Source of the DNA: Rotaria socialis
Taxonomy: Eukaryota > Rotifera > Eurotatoria > Philodinida > Philodinidae
DNA length: 64,000 bases
Direction: 5' to 3'
NCBI GenBank assembly: GCA_905331475.1
Contig: CAJNYU010001196.1
Span: 18,817-82,816 of the forward strand
The notes under the pieces were generated by a model, which was given only the letters and a program-made list of their open reading frames with translations, had not been told where the DNA came from and did not search any database. Both the position numbers and the translations under genes were made by a program. The number at the start of each line of letters is the position of its first letter. Position 1 is the stretch's first letter. Positions 1-14,000 of this stretch are shown in pieces.

Positions 1-2658
1 GACAAAGTATTAGTGTCCCGTTAAGGTAAACGATAGTTTCATTATTATAAGATCATAGGAAACGAGTTTGCTTATATTTTAAATATATCCTAATTTATTT
101 TCAATTTAGAATGATACCTTGATTCCGTTGAAAATGTATGATTGTTTATTTTAGTACCATAACTTTTAATAGTTTTATCCTAAATAATATTTTTAATTAG
201 TTAAGCATTAGCATTACACTTAATATAGTATAGAAGAATCCTTAAAAAAAGTACTTCTAATTTGTTTCGCACAAATCACATTATATTAGCATACAACAGC
301 TATTTTACGTCAAACAATTATTGGATGGATCAGAGTAAACATTGGACAGTGATTCTATTGGTTCTAATCGCATATGATAAGCTACATACACTATTGTATG
401 TAGCGTGTGAATGTAGCTTATCTTAACCCCTAAGATAAGTATATTTACCTATATAACACAACTAGCAATAGCCACTAAGTTTTCAATTCGAAAGATGGTG
501 TGTACGTTCACCTAAAGAAATACTAAATAATGCAGATGCTATAAGTAAAACTTGACATGTAACTTTGAATAGTATAAGACCTTCAAGATCCGTATGAACT
601 CAATTTATAACCTATTTCGATAGCAAAAATTCAGTAAATAAAAAATATTCTTATATCGATATATCGTGTCATCAGATAGGCCATAGCATTTTTGAATACT
701 GGAAAATGAAATGTTTGATTATAACTCTTTACTTCTGAGATTAACGTAACATTTTTTTTTACATCTCATGTTCAATTTTGGTCTCAACTAACAAAAAATA
801 GAATAACAGTAAGAACGTGTCTGAAAGAAATGTAGAAAGAAATTCACTAGATTTTAGTATGATATCTGTAAGCTATTTTTAAGTTTTTATTTTTATAAAT
901 TTTTAGTCAGAGAATGTGTCTTAGCTAATTTTATATTCTATAAATTATTAAAATACCTTCATTCACGGAAATAATGTAGGATCTGAAGAAATTTCGATCA
1001 ATCAGCTAAAACTCAATTTTTCTTATGGAGAAAAGCGAATTAGGTATTATAGAAAGTCACAATTCTCATGAGTTTAGTCATGACTATAAAACATTTTAAT
1101 ACTAAAATTTTGATTCAAAACTATGCCAACCCATTCATCCAATGAGTTCAAAATGACACGACAGATTGTTAGCATCAATAGTTGGTGCTCATTGACACCA
1201 AACTTGTCACTGTGATATATCAATGATATTAATCCTCTTTGATGTTTTCTCTTTGACCTGTCGGTCATTCGCCACCTTGTTTTCCGTTCTCTCTCTTTCT
1301 CTCTAACGAAACCAGTTGTTGTTTATTATATTTATCGACAGAAACCATCTTTATTAATAAAACATCATTATCCTTATTATTAATGTTATTATAAATAACA
1401 TTGGCCTATACTTAATCTGTTACCTTCCCCATTCTTACTTTATTCTAATTATGTCCCGCAAGTACGGGTAAGCTTTTTATAGTGAACTCTCATTACCTGA
1501 AGGCAGACATCTTTTTCCCAAAGATATATTATAATTTAGCCTACGTGACGCACGGAGAATAAAGTCTTATTGGGAGTTTCACACAGATCTTGAGGAATGA
1601 AATGTCTATTCAAATATGATATAGTGATTTTTTTCGGTCTATTAAATAAAATTGTTACCTAACCATGACATAATTCTTTAAATTGGTTTTAAAACAGTAC
1701 TTTCCTGGTTTATAGCGTTTAATATGCACCATTGATGGAGACAACCCTCTATATCTCATAATAATTCAAACAATAACGTTTTATTTCTCCAAATCGACAA
1801 TAAAACTCTGCAATCTCATGGATGACATAACTGATGATGTGAACGTACAAAAGACAACAACGAATCACACGATTATTATTGTAGTATCATCACCAATATT
1901 AATAAATAGAGAAAATATATGAAGCAGTTTCTTGTCCAGGAGTTAACAAGGATGAAAATCAAATTGGTGCTTGCATTCAATGAGTTGATATTATCATATT
2001 TTTAAGTTATTTTTGCAATGAAGATGTTAACAGCAATTACAGTCTTAATATCAGTTTATTTCCATACATAACTAGTGTCTATTAGTTAACATTACAATTA
2101 TAACAATAATTTTGCGTGCGACAGGTAAAATTAGAAAATAATTAGAATGGAAAATTTATCGTAATCTATGGTGATGATACTAAGTCATTAAAACTTAGTG
2201 AAATTATTGTAGAAAATTTTGTAAAGTAGGAGAAAATTATGAATACACAATAGAACAAGCAAAATCTTTCGTTGAATAACTCTCGGTTGATAAGAATATA
2301 ACTATCAGATAAGTATCATATGATAACCTAAACGATTCAATTTTATTTCAATATTAGATTCAAAAATAATCTGTTCCGATTCAACTTCAATTGATGTTGC
2401 CAATCTAAATAGCTTATAGATGCAACAAGCTAATAATTCAATCTAAATTTATTGAGTCATAGAAATTATTTAATTGATGAGATACTCTCTTTACAAACAA
2501 AAATACTTCAACAAGATAAGATGGATCATTATTTCAATATTCCATACAGAAAAATTCAATCAATTAGAGTTCAGAAGAAAACAGAAATCAGGAATGATGA
2601 ATTAAACTTTGAGTTAAATATGAAATTATATACAAAAATGTTCTATTGCTTTAATTTT
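1..2658. other. noncoding AT-rich stretch
   Basis: I see no supportable gene, splice chain or RNA gene here. The short open frames lack codon structure and do not join to one another. The only local structure noticed is an inverted repeat at 376-422, listed separately. Confidence 0.6.
376..422. repeat. imperfect nested hairpin
   Basis: GATAAGCTACAT at 376-387 is the exact reverse complement of ATGTAGCTTATC at 411-422, and an inner GCTACATAC/GTATGTAGC pair overlaps the left arm. It could be a small transposon remnant or a chance hairpin. No target duplication is evident. Confidence 0.5.
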
Positions 2659-4218
2659 TCAAGAAAGACGTTGTCGTTTACATGAATGTTGTTCCTGTTG
2701 GTCTGATGACTGTTGGATTTTCATTGATTCAGAATCTGAAGAAGACATCTGCTCCTAGATTAAATCAACAAATATGTTATGAAATCTTTAACAAAAAGCA
2801 CTGAAATTGAATTTACACATTGTTCATTGTCGATTAGTTTTGATTCATTTTGTTGACGCTCCTTTTCTGAAATCTATTAATCAAAGATGATGCCAATAGG
2901 ATAAAAAGAACATTTAAATGATTAAAGAATGTAGACCTGTGCGCTTGTCCGTGGTAGCCAAGAAATACTTGGTTGTGTATGTGTTTGTCGAAGATTTGAA
3001 TTATTTATCAAATCTGAAGATTGATCATTTTCTGTAGTCGTCACACCTATATCATTAAAACAATAGTAAATTAATGAATTCCTGATATAAATATGTTTGA
3101 CTTACGTATATCATTACGTTGAACATTTCGATTTTGTAATAGTAAAGAATCGATTGATACTGATGATTGATATTGTCCATGAAAAGATGAAGATCTCTGT
3201 CGGCGTTTTAATTTTGGTACAAACCATTCTACTCCAATATTTACTTTATATTGTTTATTTGCATCGAATACTGTTAATGATTTTGTTCGACGACGAGCTG
3301 TAGAAAATTTCTAATTAAAATTTTAAACAATAATTTTATACTACAATAAAATATTCTTAGAAATAAAACAAACGTCTGGTTCAATTGCAGTTAATAGTGG
3401 CTGATTATTATCAATATTTAACAATTGCTTTTGTTTCGTTTTAGAGGCATGTGTCATCGAAATGTCATCATCATTATCTGATATCAATTCTAGATCTTGA
3501 TCGTGTATTCCTTCTTGAATAACAATCGATTGCTTGGTCATATTTGAATTTGTCGACTAAATTAATACTTAAATAGAAGTAGAAAACCTAATTATTAATC
3601 TATGTTACTAAATAATGGGGTATTGCTCGATCATCATTGTTTGAAAAAGTGTGTATATAATTAAGAAGACGATTTAATACATGCAACAGACGATCTTTAT
3701 TGCTTTTTTCGTCATCAGATGTAAAACTGAAATAGAACAATTTTATTTTATTATTAAGAAAAAGATGTGTTTACTTAAAATTCCATTCTGTAAGCAAATT
3801 TTCAATATCCTCAGCATGAATTCGTTTGGTACGTGCATGTCTTATTAATTCATAGACAGTTTCAAGTGTTACTTGTAGATCATCTTCTATTTTTTGACAC
3901 AATGAATGTAAATAGTTACGTTTGAATGTCGAATGAAGAAATTTTCTAAATGATTTGATTTCTGATAACAATAATAAAATAAAATAGTTTTTTTAGCACT
4001 AACGAGTCTTGTTGTGTACAAAATTTTTCTAATAAATATTCGTATTGATTCTTTAATAACTAGAAAGAAAAGAAAATAATTATGTAAAATAAGCAATATG
4101 ATAATCATAGTATACAGTTGAAGTTGAACAAATTTCAAGATTAATATCATTTACAATCGATGACCAATTTATATCTGATATTGTTGATTGTTGTTGTTGT
4201 TGTTGTTGTTGATGATGT

Positions 4219-4249
<31 letters not shown>

Positions 4250-4304
4250 GCTCAACATAATGTAATAGAATAAAATTATTTTTATCATTCCATATAAATG
4301 CCAT
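2659..4304 (-). CDS. unknown nine-exon protein with histone-fold-like segment
   Basis: Nine exons on the minus strand (4304-4116, 4059-4004, 3945-3775, 3726-3609, 3556-3374, 3310-3106, 3046-2937, 2873-2802, 2754-2659) join in phase to 399 residues. Introns are 44-70 bp. The N-terminus has a His run followed by a Gln run at about residues 20-40. Residues about 85-140, with LCQKIEDDLQ and HARTKRIHAEDIENLL, look like helices 2-3 of a histone fold and faintly recall TAF6/TAF6L. That is inference from pattern only. The C-terminal half is Ser/Gln/Asp rich and basic, ending in KRQRLS, which could be a nuclear signal. The chosen start is the Met before the His tract. An acceptor-like TTTCAG lies just upstream, so a 5' UTR exon or an extra coding exon is possible. 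The neighbouring RBFOX-like gene is divergently arranged. Confidence 0.72.
4188..4252. repeat. trinucleotide tract encoding His/Gln
   Basis: A run of CAA/CAT-type triplets (minus-strand reading) lies inside the first coding exon of the 2659-4304 gene and encodes consecutive Gln and His residues. Length variation here would change protein length without shifting frame. Confidence 0.8.
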
Positions 4305-4932
4305 CGTGTAATAATCTGAAAATAAAATATTCGAATTTTTATTCTTCGTTAAAAGCTAATGTAACTGATTTAATGACTGTTACATTTTTGTAAATGATGA
4401 CGTTACCGAAAGAGAAGCAAAAAGAACCAAGGATTAATTTATATGATATTGTTGAAAACGAGTAACGATTTTTCGTGAGAATGAAATAAAACGTGATTAG
4501 TTGAAAACGACCTCGATAGCCAATAGACAAACAAAGAAGAATATTTAAATATATATATATATATATCCGTTGTACATATGTTCGCAAAATCGACCACTAA
4601 TTTATTGAAGTTTCTTTCATACAATCAGTTACATACAACAGTGAAATAAATCGAGTCGTGAGTGACAACATGTGCGTTTTATATGTTGTGTACACAAGAC
4701 ATAGAAGAACAGAAAAATAAATGCATGCAAAGAAGAGAAAGATTTTAAATGCCCGGTCAGTTCGTCGTTCTGTGCAGAAATTAGTAAAGATATACGATGA
4801 GCGTAGACATAGACTTGTTTTTCGTGTTTCATGGACACGAACTAAATTCCAATATTTCGTTATTACTTTTAGATCGTTTAGTCCGTCACTCATATTTTGA
4901 TCATTGTTCTACCGAATAACAAAACAACGATA

Positions 4933-5992
4933 ATGCAGGTGATTATTTTTCAAAATAAATATTTAAATGAAATACCCATTATTTAATTCTTCATTTTAGT
5001 TCTTTCATCATCAATTCAATAATGGTTCAATTATATCCAATAATGGTATCAATAATATTCATTTATCTCGTCAATTATCTTTGGTAGATGATGGTCCTTT
5101 ACGTATTCATGTTGGAAACATTCCATTTAGTTGGTCCGATAAACATTTACGAGAGCAGTTTGATGTAAATAATATACTCAATAAAATTTACAAAAATAGC
5201 AGACTTCATGTGATTTTTATTTCTTCTATAGATTTTTGGCTCAGTTGATGATGTTGAGGTAGTTTCAAATGCACAAGGATCAAAAGGCTTTGGATTTCTT
5301 ACATTTCTTCGGCGACGTGATGGTGAACGTGCTATGCAAGTTAAAAATGGCACTATTGCTGACGGACGGAAAATAACAGTATGCTACTAAATTTTCTCTC
5401 ATTTTATTTGCGTGCATATTGATCTGTTTTTTTTCTTGTGCAAGGTCTCTTTGGCCGTCGCGAAGAATCATCCAACTTCATCTCTCTCATCAACACCACC
5501 ACACACACCTGCTCGAACGGCTTTTCGATGTAAGTATTAATTCTTAAAAGTAATTTGAAAAAGCTTCGTCTATGTATTCAATTATATAAATAGCACTTTC
5601 AACTAATCGTCCTACTTCATTATTCACAGCCTCATCATCTTTATCACCTGATGCACCAATGTGGATGCCATTAACACCACCTTCCTCGAACACGTGGCAT
5701 CCATCACCTGAACTAGAATCGAATCTATGGATTAATGCATCTCCAACTCCGTCATCTAGTCCACTTTCAACGCTCTTTCCTCCATTAGTTCAATCACCAC
5801 ATGCTGAATGGTCCACCGACAATGAAAATGTAAACAATAGTTGGCAACGAACAAATACTGAACCAATAATGTAAGATGCTTCCAGGATCAAATGACGACT
5901 CAATATTTCCATTAATCTATGTTCTTGTTTTTAGCAATGATAAAAACTGTTGCAAATATTGTCCACACTGTGGTCGCTCAATTTTTCAGTGA
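4933..5992 (+). CDS. RBFOX-like RNA-binding protein (single RRM)
   Basis: Six exons (4933-4938, 5000-5164, 5232-5378, 5445-5529, 5594-5870, 5935-5992) join in phase to 245 residues. One RRM spans about residues 36-113. RNP2 is RIHVGNIPF, RNP1 is KGFGFLTF (75-82), and between them SNAQGSKGFGF closely follows the RBFOX pattern. RBFOX proteins bind UGCAUG and control alternative splicing; binding here is inferred. After the RRM comes a Pro/Ser/Thr-rich tail (TPPHTPARTAFR, then several Trp-containing stretches). The final exon encodes a compact Cys cluster, NCCKYCPHCGRS, not expected in vertebrate RBFOX. The first exon encodes only Met-Gln, so the start is the weakest part of the model. Other RRM families such as Boule are possible but fit less well. 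Confidence 0.8.
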
Positions 5993-8900
5993 GTTTAATA
6001 ATTCAAACTAGGGGTGGCACTTTAACTTTACTTTAAAAATTAAAGTTTAAAGTCTACTTTCAACTTTAAGAGTAGAAGTTAATGTGTAACACTTTAACTT
6101 TAATAAAAGTACTGTAAAAATGAAAAATAATTTTTAGCTCTTTATGTGCAATTTTATGTGGTTTTTAGAGTAACTTTAAACTTTAAACTTTAATAAACAG
6201 AGTTTAAAGTTACTATAAAAACCATATAGAACCGCACATAAAGAGCTAAAAATTACTTTTCATTTTTACACTACTTTTATTAAAGTTAAAGTTTTAAAGT
6301 TTAAAATTAAAGAGCCACCCCTAATTCAAACTAATAAATCAAATATATTGTATTTAGAGTTACTAACAAATGATTTTTTTCTTCGTCATATATATTACTG
6401 TCAGTATTTAGTGCAATCGTAAGAGCTTGTTTGTTTGTTTGCTTGTTTGTTCGTTTTTTTTTGTGTATTTTTTCTCATATTTCTGAATAATCTTGTATCT
6501 ATACTTTTGCTTTGCTTTGGATTGCTTTGTTTTTCTTTTTGAGTACAAAACTATTTTTGTTTTTCTTCTTGCTCTGTGGTTTGAAAATGTTGTACAGCGA
6601 TCTTTATTTTTCCAGCATTTTTGTTTTTGTTAGTGATTTTGGTGTGTTGTGTTTTTGAGAACAGGTTCTCTCTCTGTATTATTTTTCTCCTGTACTCTTG
6701 TTGCTTTGTCAGAGCAGTTACAGCTTATTCACTATTTATTCATTAATCATTGCTTCTTTCAAAACACCAAAGAATAAAAATTAGAGGATAATAATAATTG
6801 AATTTTCTCAGAATATTCATGAGCAATAAGTTTTCTAATCGAATTTTTTCAAATATTTTATTGTACAACAAAATTTATCAAACAACAATATTAAATTGAA
6901 TCATCTAGTCTAGTAGTAATCATTCTCAACAGTTACTAAGCGTACTTTTTATCTGTTAATTGATGTTCAAAAGTTTGTCTAGGCGACGGAAATTCATCGA
7001 AAAGTTTCAAAATATAAAGAAGAGATAATATTAATACTGGAAAAATAATAGATTCAGCAGTCATCACGAAAATTTGTGAATATACTTCCAGAATATATTG
7101 ACGCTTTGTTCAATTTATTTTGTTCTTTTTTCTTAGACTGTATATATTAACCACAACCGATTACTAGACAGGAACAACGAAAAGAAAAAGAAACTATACT
7201 TATTATTTTTTACAGTGTTTCAGACACATCTGTAATGAATACTAATCGAATCTACTTTTGATTCTACTTGTAATCAATAAATGAGATATATTATGACTCT
7301 AAAACAATATTTTCGTTTATAATATTTTTGAGAGAGCAGTTCAAAAATGATCATGACACAGAATATTTCATTGTTTTCTAGTTGAAAATAAATACATAAA
7401 AATAAAATAATGCAGTTCTTTCAAGATTTCTTATAGTTTAGTCACACAATCTATACTTTTTACAAGTTTGGCAAGAACATTTCAACAATTTTTGATTCTT
7501 GAATGATTTAAAATTTTATTGTTTCATCTGTGACGCTAACCTAAGATTAACAAAAAGTCTAAATATAAAGCACATAATTTATGCAGTTAATATACTCTTT
7601 TTTGTAAGCAAAAATAAATTAGTTTCATGCTCAAAAAGTCTAAATTTATCACTATATAGACGCTTTTCTTAGAAGCCGACTAAAGAAATACAAATTTCCT
7701 TAAATTTGCAAGTGCGGATTGTGTTCCACACCTGTTTTCTGGATACATTGGTCAGATTCGAACCTTTGCTTGTTTTCTTCGCAATGTTGCTCCTATGAAA
7801 GTCGATGAATCTTAGGAACATATTACTATTCGAACAACAAAAATTGTCGATCACTTCTTATAATGCCTCTAGTCGTTTTTATTGCAAAACAGTATAGTTG
7901 GGTCTGTTTTTGCAGTCAACAGGGAAAGAATTTTAATTCGTTGCACTTACAGGATTCTAAGAAAGAATGTATCCATAATGAAAAATAGTACACTTTTTTC
8001 TCCTCATCGAATCTATCGGCCCTGATAATTGTAAATATTATTATTATTAACTTCTGCCAAATGTAATACGAAACTCGATAGATGTGCCAATGAGCCTCCT
8101 ATTGAAATAAATTCTAAAATCTACTAGGATGTATTGCTGACTTACAGTAAAAACTGATCAAAACATTTTATGCGCAAGTTCATTGTCTGAAGTAATCAGG
8201 TTAGTTAGCTATTTTGATAGTCAACAAAACTAATTAACCTACTACCTCTACTCTGAACTTGACCTATCGGTGTAACTTCATATTCAAATGTCCACTAATC
8301 GATCTAATTAGATTGATTGTTCGATGAAATGCTGAGATGCTTTGACATAAGACTGGAATTGTTTCTCATTATGGAGAGTATGGCGCTTATTTCACGTATA
8401 CAATGAAAGAGAAATGATCAGTGAGAAAAAAGTCATTCGGATGATATATAAAGAGTAAAACTTCATTCTAGTAGAAAATCGATTTGTTAAATACACAATT
8501 TAGTATAGATATTGCAAGCTAGATAATTACAATAGGAAAACTATTCGACCATCTGTCCATTGATCACTCTTGTTAAGACAAAGCCCGATTGAGACTGAAA
8601 TTGGGAACTCACACATATCCTGTAACGTTTTCAAAGTCTTACAAAGTCGGCTAATAGAAAATAAATTTTCTTAGAACCTTTTTACTTCTGACCCCTTGCA
8701 AACAGGAGCGGGTTAACTGTTTCAATACTTCATCTTAAAACCTACATTCACCATCTTCTTCAGCAAAATATATCTGTATTTTACAAAAATGGACCACGAC
8801 ATATCTCATACCCCTTCTTCAATTCATAAAATGTAACTGGATGGGCTGTGTATTCCAAAAAAGAAAGGCTGAGAAATCTCTCTTGCGTTTCAATCAAATC

Positions 8901-11052
8901 TGTTGATTGTTAAATTTCTGTAGATGTTTAGAGAACTAACACCTTATACTCCTTCTGTCCATAAAATTGAATAGTTCAACTACCAAGTTAGGCGAAATCC
9001 TAGATGACACAGAGTTGTTGTATAATTTGGTAAATGACTAGATTCTGATAAGACGAGATGGTGCAGATTTTAATATGCTTTTTAAACTCCTTAAAGATAA
9101 CTTTTCCCTCTATTGTCAATATTCAATGCTAAAATAGTATAGTTTAAAGCTCTCAAGCATTCCTAATACATATATATATATATCGATGTTCATTATTTTA
9201 TGCTCATCTCTTCATACACAGAATCATACATGTATTATTTCGTTATTTCCTGTGAGAAATTATAGTTCTATATTAATCATATAAACATTTATCAGTCACA
9301 CTCGTTTACTATTATCTGAGGAAATTCAATGAAACGCTTAAATAGATGAGTTAAAACATAATTCTTTTTAACTAGTTTACTTTTGTTTGCAGTTGTACGT
9401 AAACTTTTCATTGAAATAGAATGCGTCTCAATAGATGAAGAGAACAATCATAGAATAGAAAAATTAAGCTCTCTAATAATTCAATATAATTTGAAATTGT
9501 TCAAAAGACAAAGACAAGAACAAAATGTTTTCAAGCAACATGTTTATTATTTTCTGTTTTTCGAGTCGTATGACTTTTTTCTGTCGACAGCTTCATAATA
9601 ATGCCATAGAACAGCGCTGAATTCAATTAGAGTTAATTTGAAAGCGTACTTATCTCTCTAGGCAACACTATATATTTCTTCCAGTTGTTGTACTTTGAAT
9701 TTTCTATTTAGGAGAATAATTGACATTTGCAACAATTAGCAGTGATAACAGTTGCATCTATAATCAAAAATAATGTGATTGAATAAGAAATTTTCTTCAT
9801 TATTATTGTTGCAATGTTATCCGTAAATCTAGCAAAGTGACCCAGCAGGTCGGTTATATTCTTTTTAAAAGCTTGGAAACCAAATCAAAGGTTAACTTAA
9901 TCATTTTTCGCCTGAACATACCATTTCAAAATACTGTAGTCTATTGGAAGTTCTGTAGTATTTTATCTAACGTTTTATTTCCTATATCCATCTATCAAAA
10001 CGAATACAACTATATTTTTAAAAGATTTTTAGAAAATAACCTTATACTATGGTTTAACTGTTGATTCATAACGTCATCGTATAAATGATATACGCAATAA
10101 ATAGCTCGGTAAATATTTTGTAATTTATACGCAGTCATAGCTTAAACAAATGTTATCTCAATCGTTTACTGTCGTTTAGGAACAGTTTTGCCTCACTTCT
10201 GTAGTAGAATTAAATACTTACCTGACTGCATGAAAACAACTGTAAAATCGTTAGACTATGTGAGTAACTCTAATTCATATGAATAAACATGGTATTGACA
10301 TGATTAACAGTTGTCAGCATCATGATCTATTTTTTCCTACCTATCTACTATATCCTACTCGAATACATTGACCAATATCACAGCGCCATCATTATTGTCA
10401 CGCAAGATGCGCTCTATGTACACAGATCACACCAATCAATATCAGAATACGATCAAAGTAAGGACTTGTGAATTATATCTTATCTAATTTATTTTACAGT
10501 AGTTGCTGTTTTTTTTCTCATGTTTTCGAATGATACGAATAGAGAAAAAACGGAGTTTTCGACAAAGAGGATGAATGAATCGTTTTTATTGGCTGCACCT
10601 GTGATTGTTTATTGTTACAGTATGACGTAGCGCCACTACATATACTTCTGTTTATTGCATAGTAGCGACACGCTTGAAGAAAAAAAATTGATGCGGTTGT
10701 TTTGTTTTTGAAATTCTTTGGTGTCGGTGTCCTTTTTTCTTTTTTTCTTCTGTCTTTTCAACCATCTCGTTTGATTTATATTTTACACACCATTGAGGTC
10801 GTGTATTATGTTCAGAATAGCAACAACGAAGAACGTATAAAAATAACCGTAAGTTTACAATCATGAATTATTCTAGTATCTACTCACAAATTTTTCGTAC
10901 TTTCACCTAATACACACAGACTCATTCTGTGTGATATCTCATTAAATTACTTGTATGTGTGTGTGTGTATCGAGAAGAAAAATCAAACTTTACTTATCCA
11001 ACATTCGATTAGTATAAACATTTTTTTTTGTATAGCAGGGATTCAAACAAGC
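5993..11052. other. noncoding stretch with one MITE and 5' region of SETD2
   Basis: Apart from the inverted-repeat element at 6009-6323, I find no supportable gene here. T-rich sequence at about 6400-6720 may be 3' untranslated or downstream sequence of the RBFOX-like gene. A short TA microsatellite lies near 9170. Open frames at 9383-9598 and 9837-10064 have no splice partners or recognisable content. A splice acceptor at about 11038 suggests that the SETD2 transcript begins with an untranslated exon in this interval. Confidence 0.55.
6009..6323. mobile_element. hAT-type MITE (315 bp foldback element)
   Basis: The element begins TAGGGGTGGC and ends GCCACCCCTA, perfect 10-bp terminal inverted repeats of the hAT CAGGGGTGGC type. 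It is flanked by identical 8-bp ATTCAAAC at 6001-6008 and 6324-6331, the target-duplication length typical of hAT transposons. The interior is almost palindromic: AAAGAGCTAAAAATTA near 6245 mirrors TAATTTTTAGCTCTTT near 6130, and TTTAAAGTT-type units repeat in both arms. It has no coding capacity, so it is nonautonomous. The insertion lies about 16 bp past the stop codon of the RBFOX-like gene, so it probably sits in its 3' UTR. Confidence 0.9.
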
Positions 11053-14000
11053 ATGAGCGAGTTAAATGTGGCATCATCTACGACTGGTATGTGTTTTTTT
11101 TTCGAAATTTTCATACAATTTATACGTGTTATTCTAATTTTTTGTAAAATAGACTCAGTCGTAATTTTATCCGAATCAACATCAACGCCAACACTTTCTT
11201 TGAGTTCATCTTCAAATACTGTTGATGATGAAGCAAGACGACGTAAAATTTTAAGTAAATTATGGGGCAAGGGTAATAAATTATCACATAAAGTACGGGA
11301 ACTTGATAAAAGTACAGGTAACAATAGTAGTGATTTATTGATTCCGACCGATAATGATCATAAACAATTAACGGAATTTTCCGATATTACCTCGACATGT
11401 TCTTCGACGACCGATCCAAAATCAAATTTAGAAGATAATTCGAACAGTATTAATAGTAGTAAACCTTTGGCTGTTGTGAAACCGATTGTTGTTGTTAAAT
11501 CGGGTCTTATTATTTCTTCTTCTACGGATCGAACACGAGTGAATACTGAGGCATCATCAACAATTGTAACACAAACAGATCAAACAACAATCACAGGGAT
11601 TGAACGAGAATCGTCATCAGTCACAACAGATCGAACATCAAATAAAAAGAAAAAGAGTCATAAGATTAAAGATTCAAAAAAGAAGAAAATAACACGTAAT
11701 GAATCAAAAGACCGAGATCGATCAAATTATAATCACCATCAAGTAATTTCCACGGCATATATTAGTTTATTTCAAATTATTGTAATATTATTTTAGACGA
11801 ATAAAAATCAGGAAAGTAATTCATCGTCAAAAAGTAATCGACAACATAAAGATGAAAATATATCGAGTAACGATTGTCATTATACATCTTCTCGTCATCA
11901 TTCATCTTCAACAATGTCTTCAACTAAAAATAATCGAAGATCACCATCAAACGATAATCATCAAGTAAATCGACGGTCAAATAGATCATCAGTAGCTTCA
12001 AGAGTATATTATTAATTTCCATCAAATTTCTATGAATCAATTGTTTTAAAATATATTTCAGAAAGATGAATCTTCACATACAATAAAATCAACATCATCT
12101 CCAAACGATCATCATCATAATCGACATCATTCAAATTCAAAACATGAAAGTAATAATCATCAAAGTTCTTCTTCTCGTCGTCATCATCGCCGTGGTTCAT
12201 CAATAACACCTTCTCCGTCCCCATCACGATCTCATCATTCGACAGTAAATACAGATCGATTACAAACAAACACTTCTTCATCACCTAAGGTTCATTTATT
12301 TATTTTGATCTATCTTTTTCGTAGATTTTACTATTTTAGAAAGATGATCGTAATTCAATGTCAGTAACAAAATTACATCGACAACAAAATGAATTAGTTT
12401 CAAATAGTAAATCGACAAATTCAATTTCATCTTCCGTTTCTCATTCAAAACTTCGTGGTCATGGCTCCGATACAATTGTCGACGAGAATAATTGCAAACA
12501 TAGAACTCGAGTATTTGCTATTTTAAAATAATTATATCATAAAATTTTGACTTTTGTCTTTCCATTAGATCAGCGATGAAAACTTAACAAATTCTTCCAA
12601 ACACCAAAAATCCTTAGAAATTTCACCTGGACATCGTCGTTCATCGTTAATTGTCGTCAAACAAGAAAAATCGACAACTATACTAAATAATGAGAGAAAT
12701 GATTCAAATCAAGAAAAACAATGTTCATCACGATATAATCGACGAAGTCATAGTCGACACCGTTCGAAATCAAAATCAAAAGATAAAACAAATCGAAAAC
12801 TAGCCGAGCCATCAAATTCCGACGACAGTTCTGTCAATCAAAATAAAATCAATGATGAAAAAATTTCTACTACAGGTACTGTATCTATTATTTTTCTCAA
12901 TTATTGATTGCTGTCAGGATAAAATATTTTATTTATTTTCAATTTCTAGTCAATGAAAATTCACATAATGATAAAAAATCGAATCATCGATCGCGTATTG
13001 CATCACCGAACGATGAGTATCGAAGAAAATCTTCGTCAGATCATCACCGATATAATCGTCATGATTCACCTTCAAATTATGATCGAAGAAATGATTATCA
13101 TCATCGTCATGATCATCACCATCGAACTCCACCTTCTCATTCCTATTATCCACATACTCATTATGTTCATCATCATCATCATCATTATCGAACAGGATCA
13201 TCAAGACATTATGATCGTCGTCGATCAATATCTCCTCGTTCTCATCAACGTTGTTCAAGAAATGTTTCTTCAACATCTTCATCATTATCTTCTTCGCCTC
13301 GTCGTCGAAGTTCAAGTCGAACATCATCTTCATCATCACGTAGTTCATCATCTTATTCTTCTATATCTCGGACATCATCATCACGTTCATCATCAAGAAA
13401 TAATCATTATTATCATCATCATCATCATGAAAAAAAATTTCGTCGTTCACCAACACTTGAAAAAATATTTCTTAAAGCTTCGGAATCAATTGAATCCATA
13501 TCTACACAAAAAAATCCAAATGTATCATCATCGAATCATTTGATACCAATTCAATCATCAAATATGAATTCTGACATACAAATATCCTCAACAATGCGTT
13601 CTCTTTCCGAAACAAATGCATTCTACTCCGAGAATTTTTCAGGATTTTCTGTTCCACCACCTCCATTTACATTACAACTGCAACAGCGTTGTTTGAAAGA
13701 AATAACAACTGAATCAATAACGCCACGTCGTTTTGTATTAAATGAAGTTCAAACAGTTCAATCCTCTACTTCATCAACTGTTGACGAAGTAAAACCGATG
13801 AAAACTGTTGAACTAAATGATCATTCAAGCAATGGTGAGTTTAAATCTTTTTGCTTTTTTTGTTAATTTGTTTTAATAAATAATATTTTTCTAAAAGCTC
13901 AAGTTCGTTCTTCTTCAAGTAAACCAGTACGAGTATCTAGATTTTCTGATATTGCGCCAGCAGTTATACCAGAACCAGTATTAAATATAAATTTACCTGT

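Noticed and set aside
4597-4893. Minus-strand frame beginning MSDGLNDLK upstream of the histone-fold-like gene
   Set aside because: Its donor phase does not fit the next coding exon, and most of the frame is Cys/Leu/Phe-rich noise. It may be 5' UTR at most.
7741-7780. GGTTCGAATC on the minus strand, like a tRNA T-loop
   Set aside because: The bases around it cannot form the T-stem, and no acceptor stem or anticodon arm is visible.
9383-10064. Two plus-strand open frames of 71-75 codons
   Set aside because: Composition matches translated AT-rich DNA. They have no splice partners, motifs or codon signal.
12950-13543. Long alternative open frames on both strands within SETD2
   Set aside because: They are out-of-frame readings of the Ser/His/Arg-rich low-complexity exon. 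The SETD2 frame joins both neighbours in phase.
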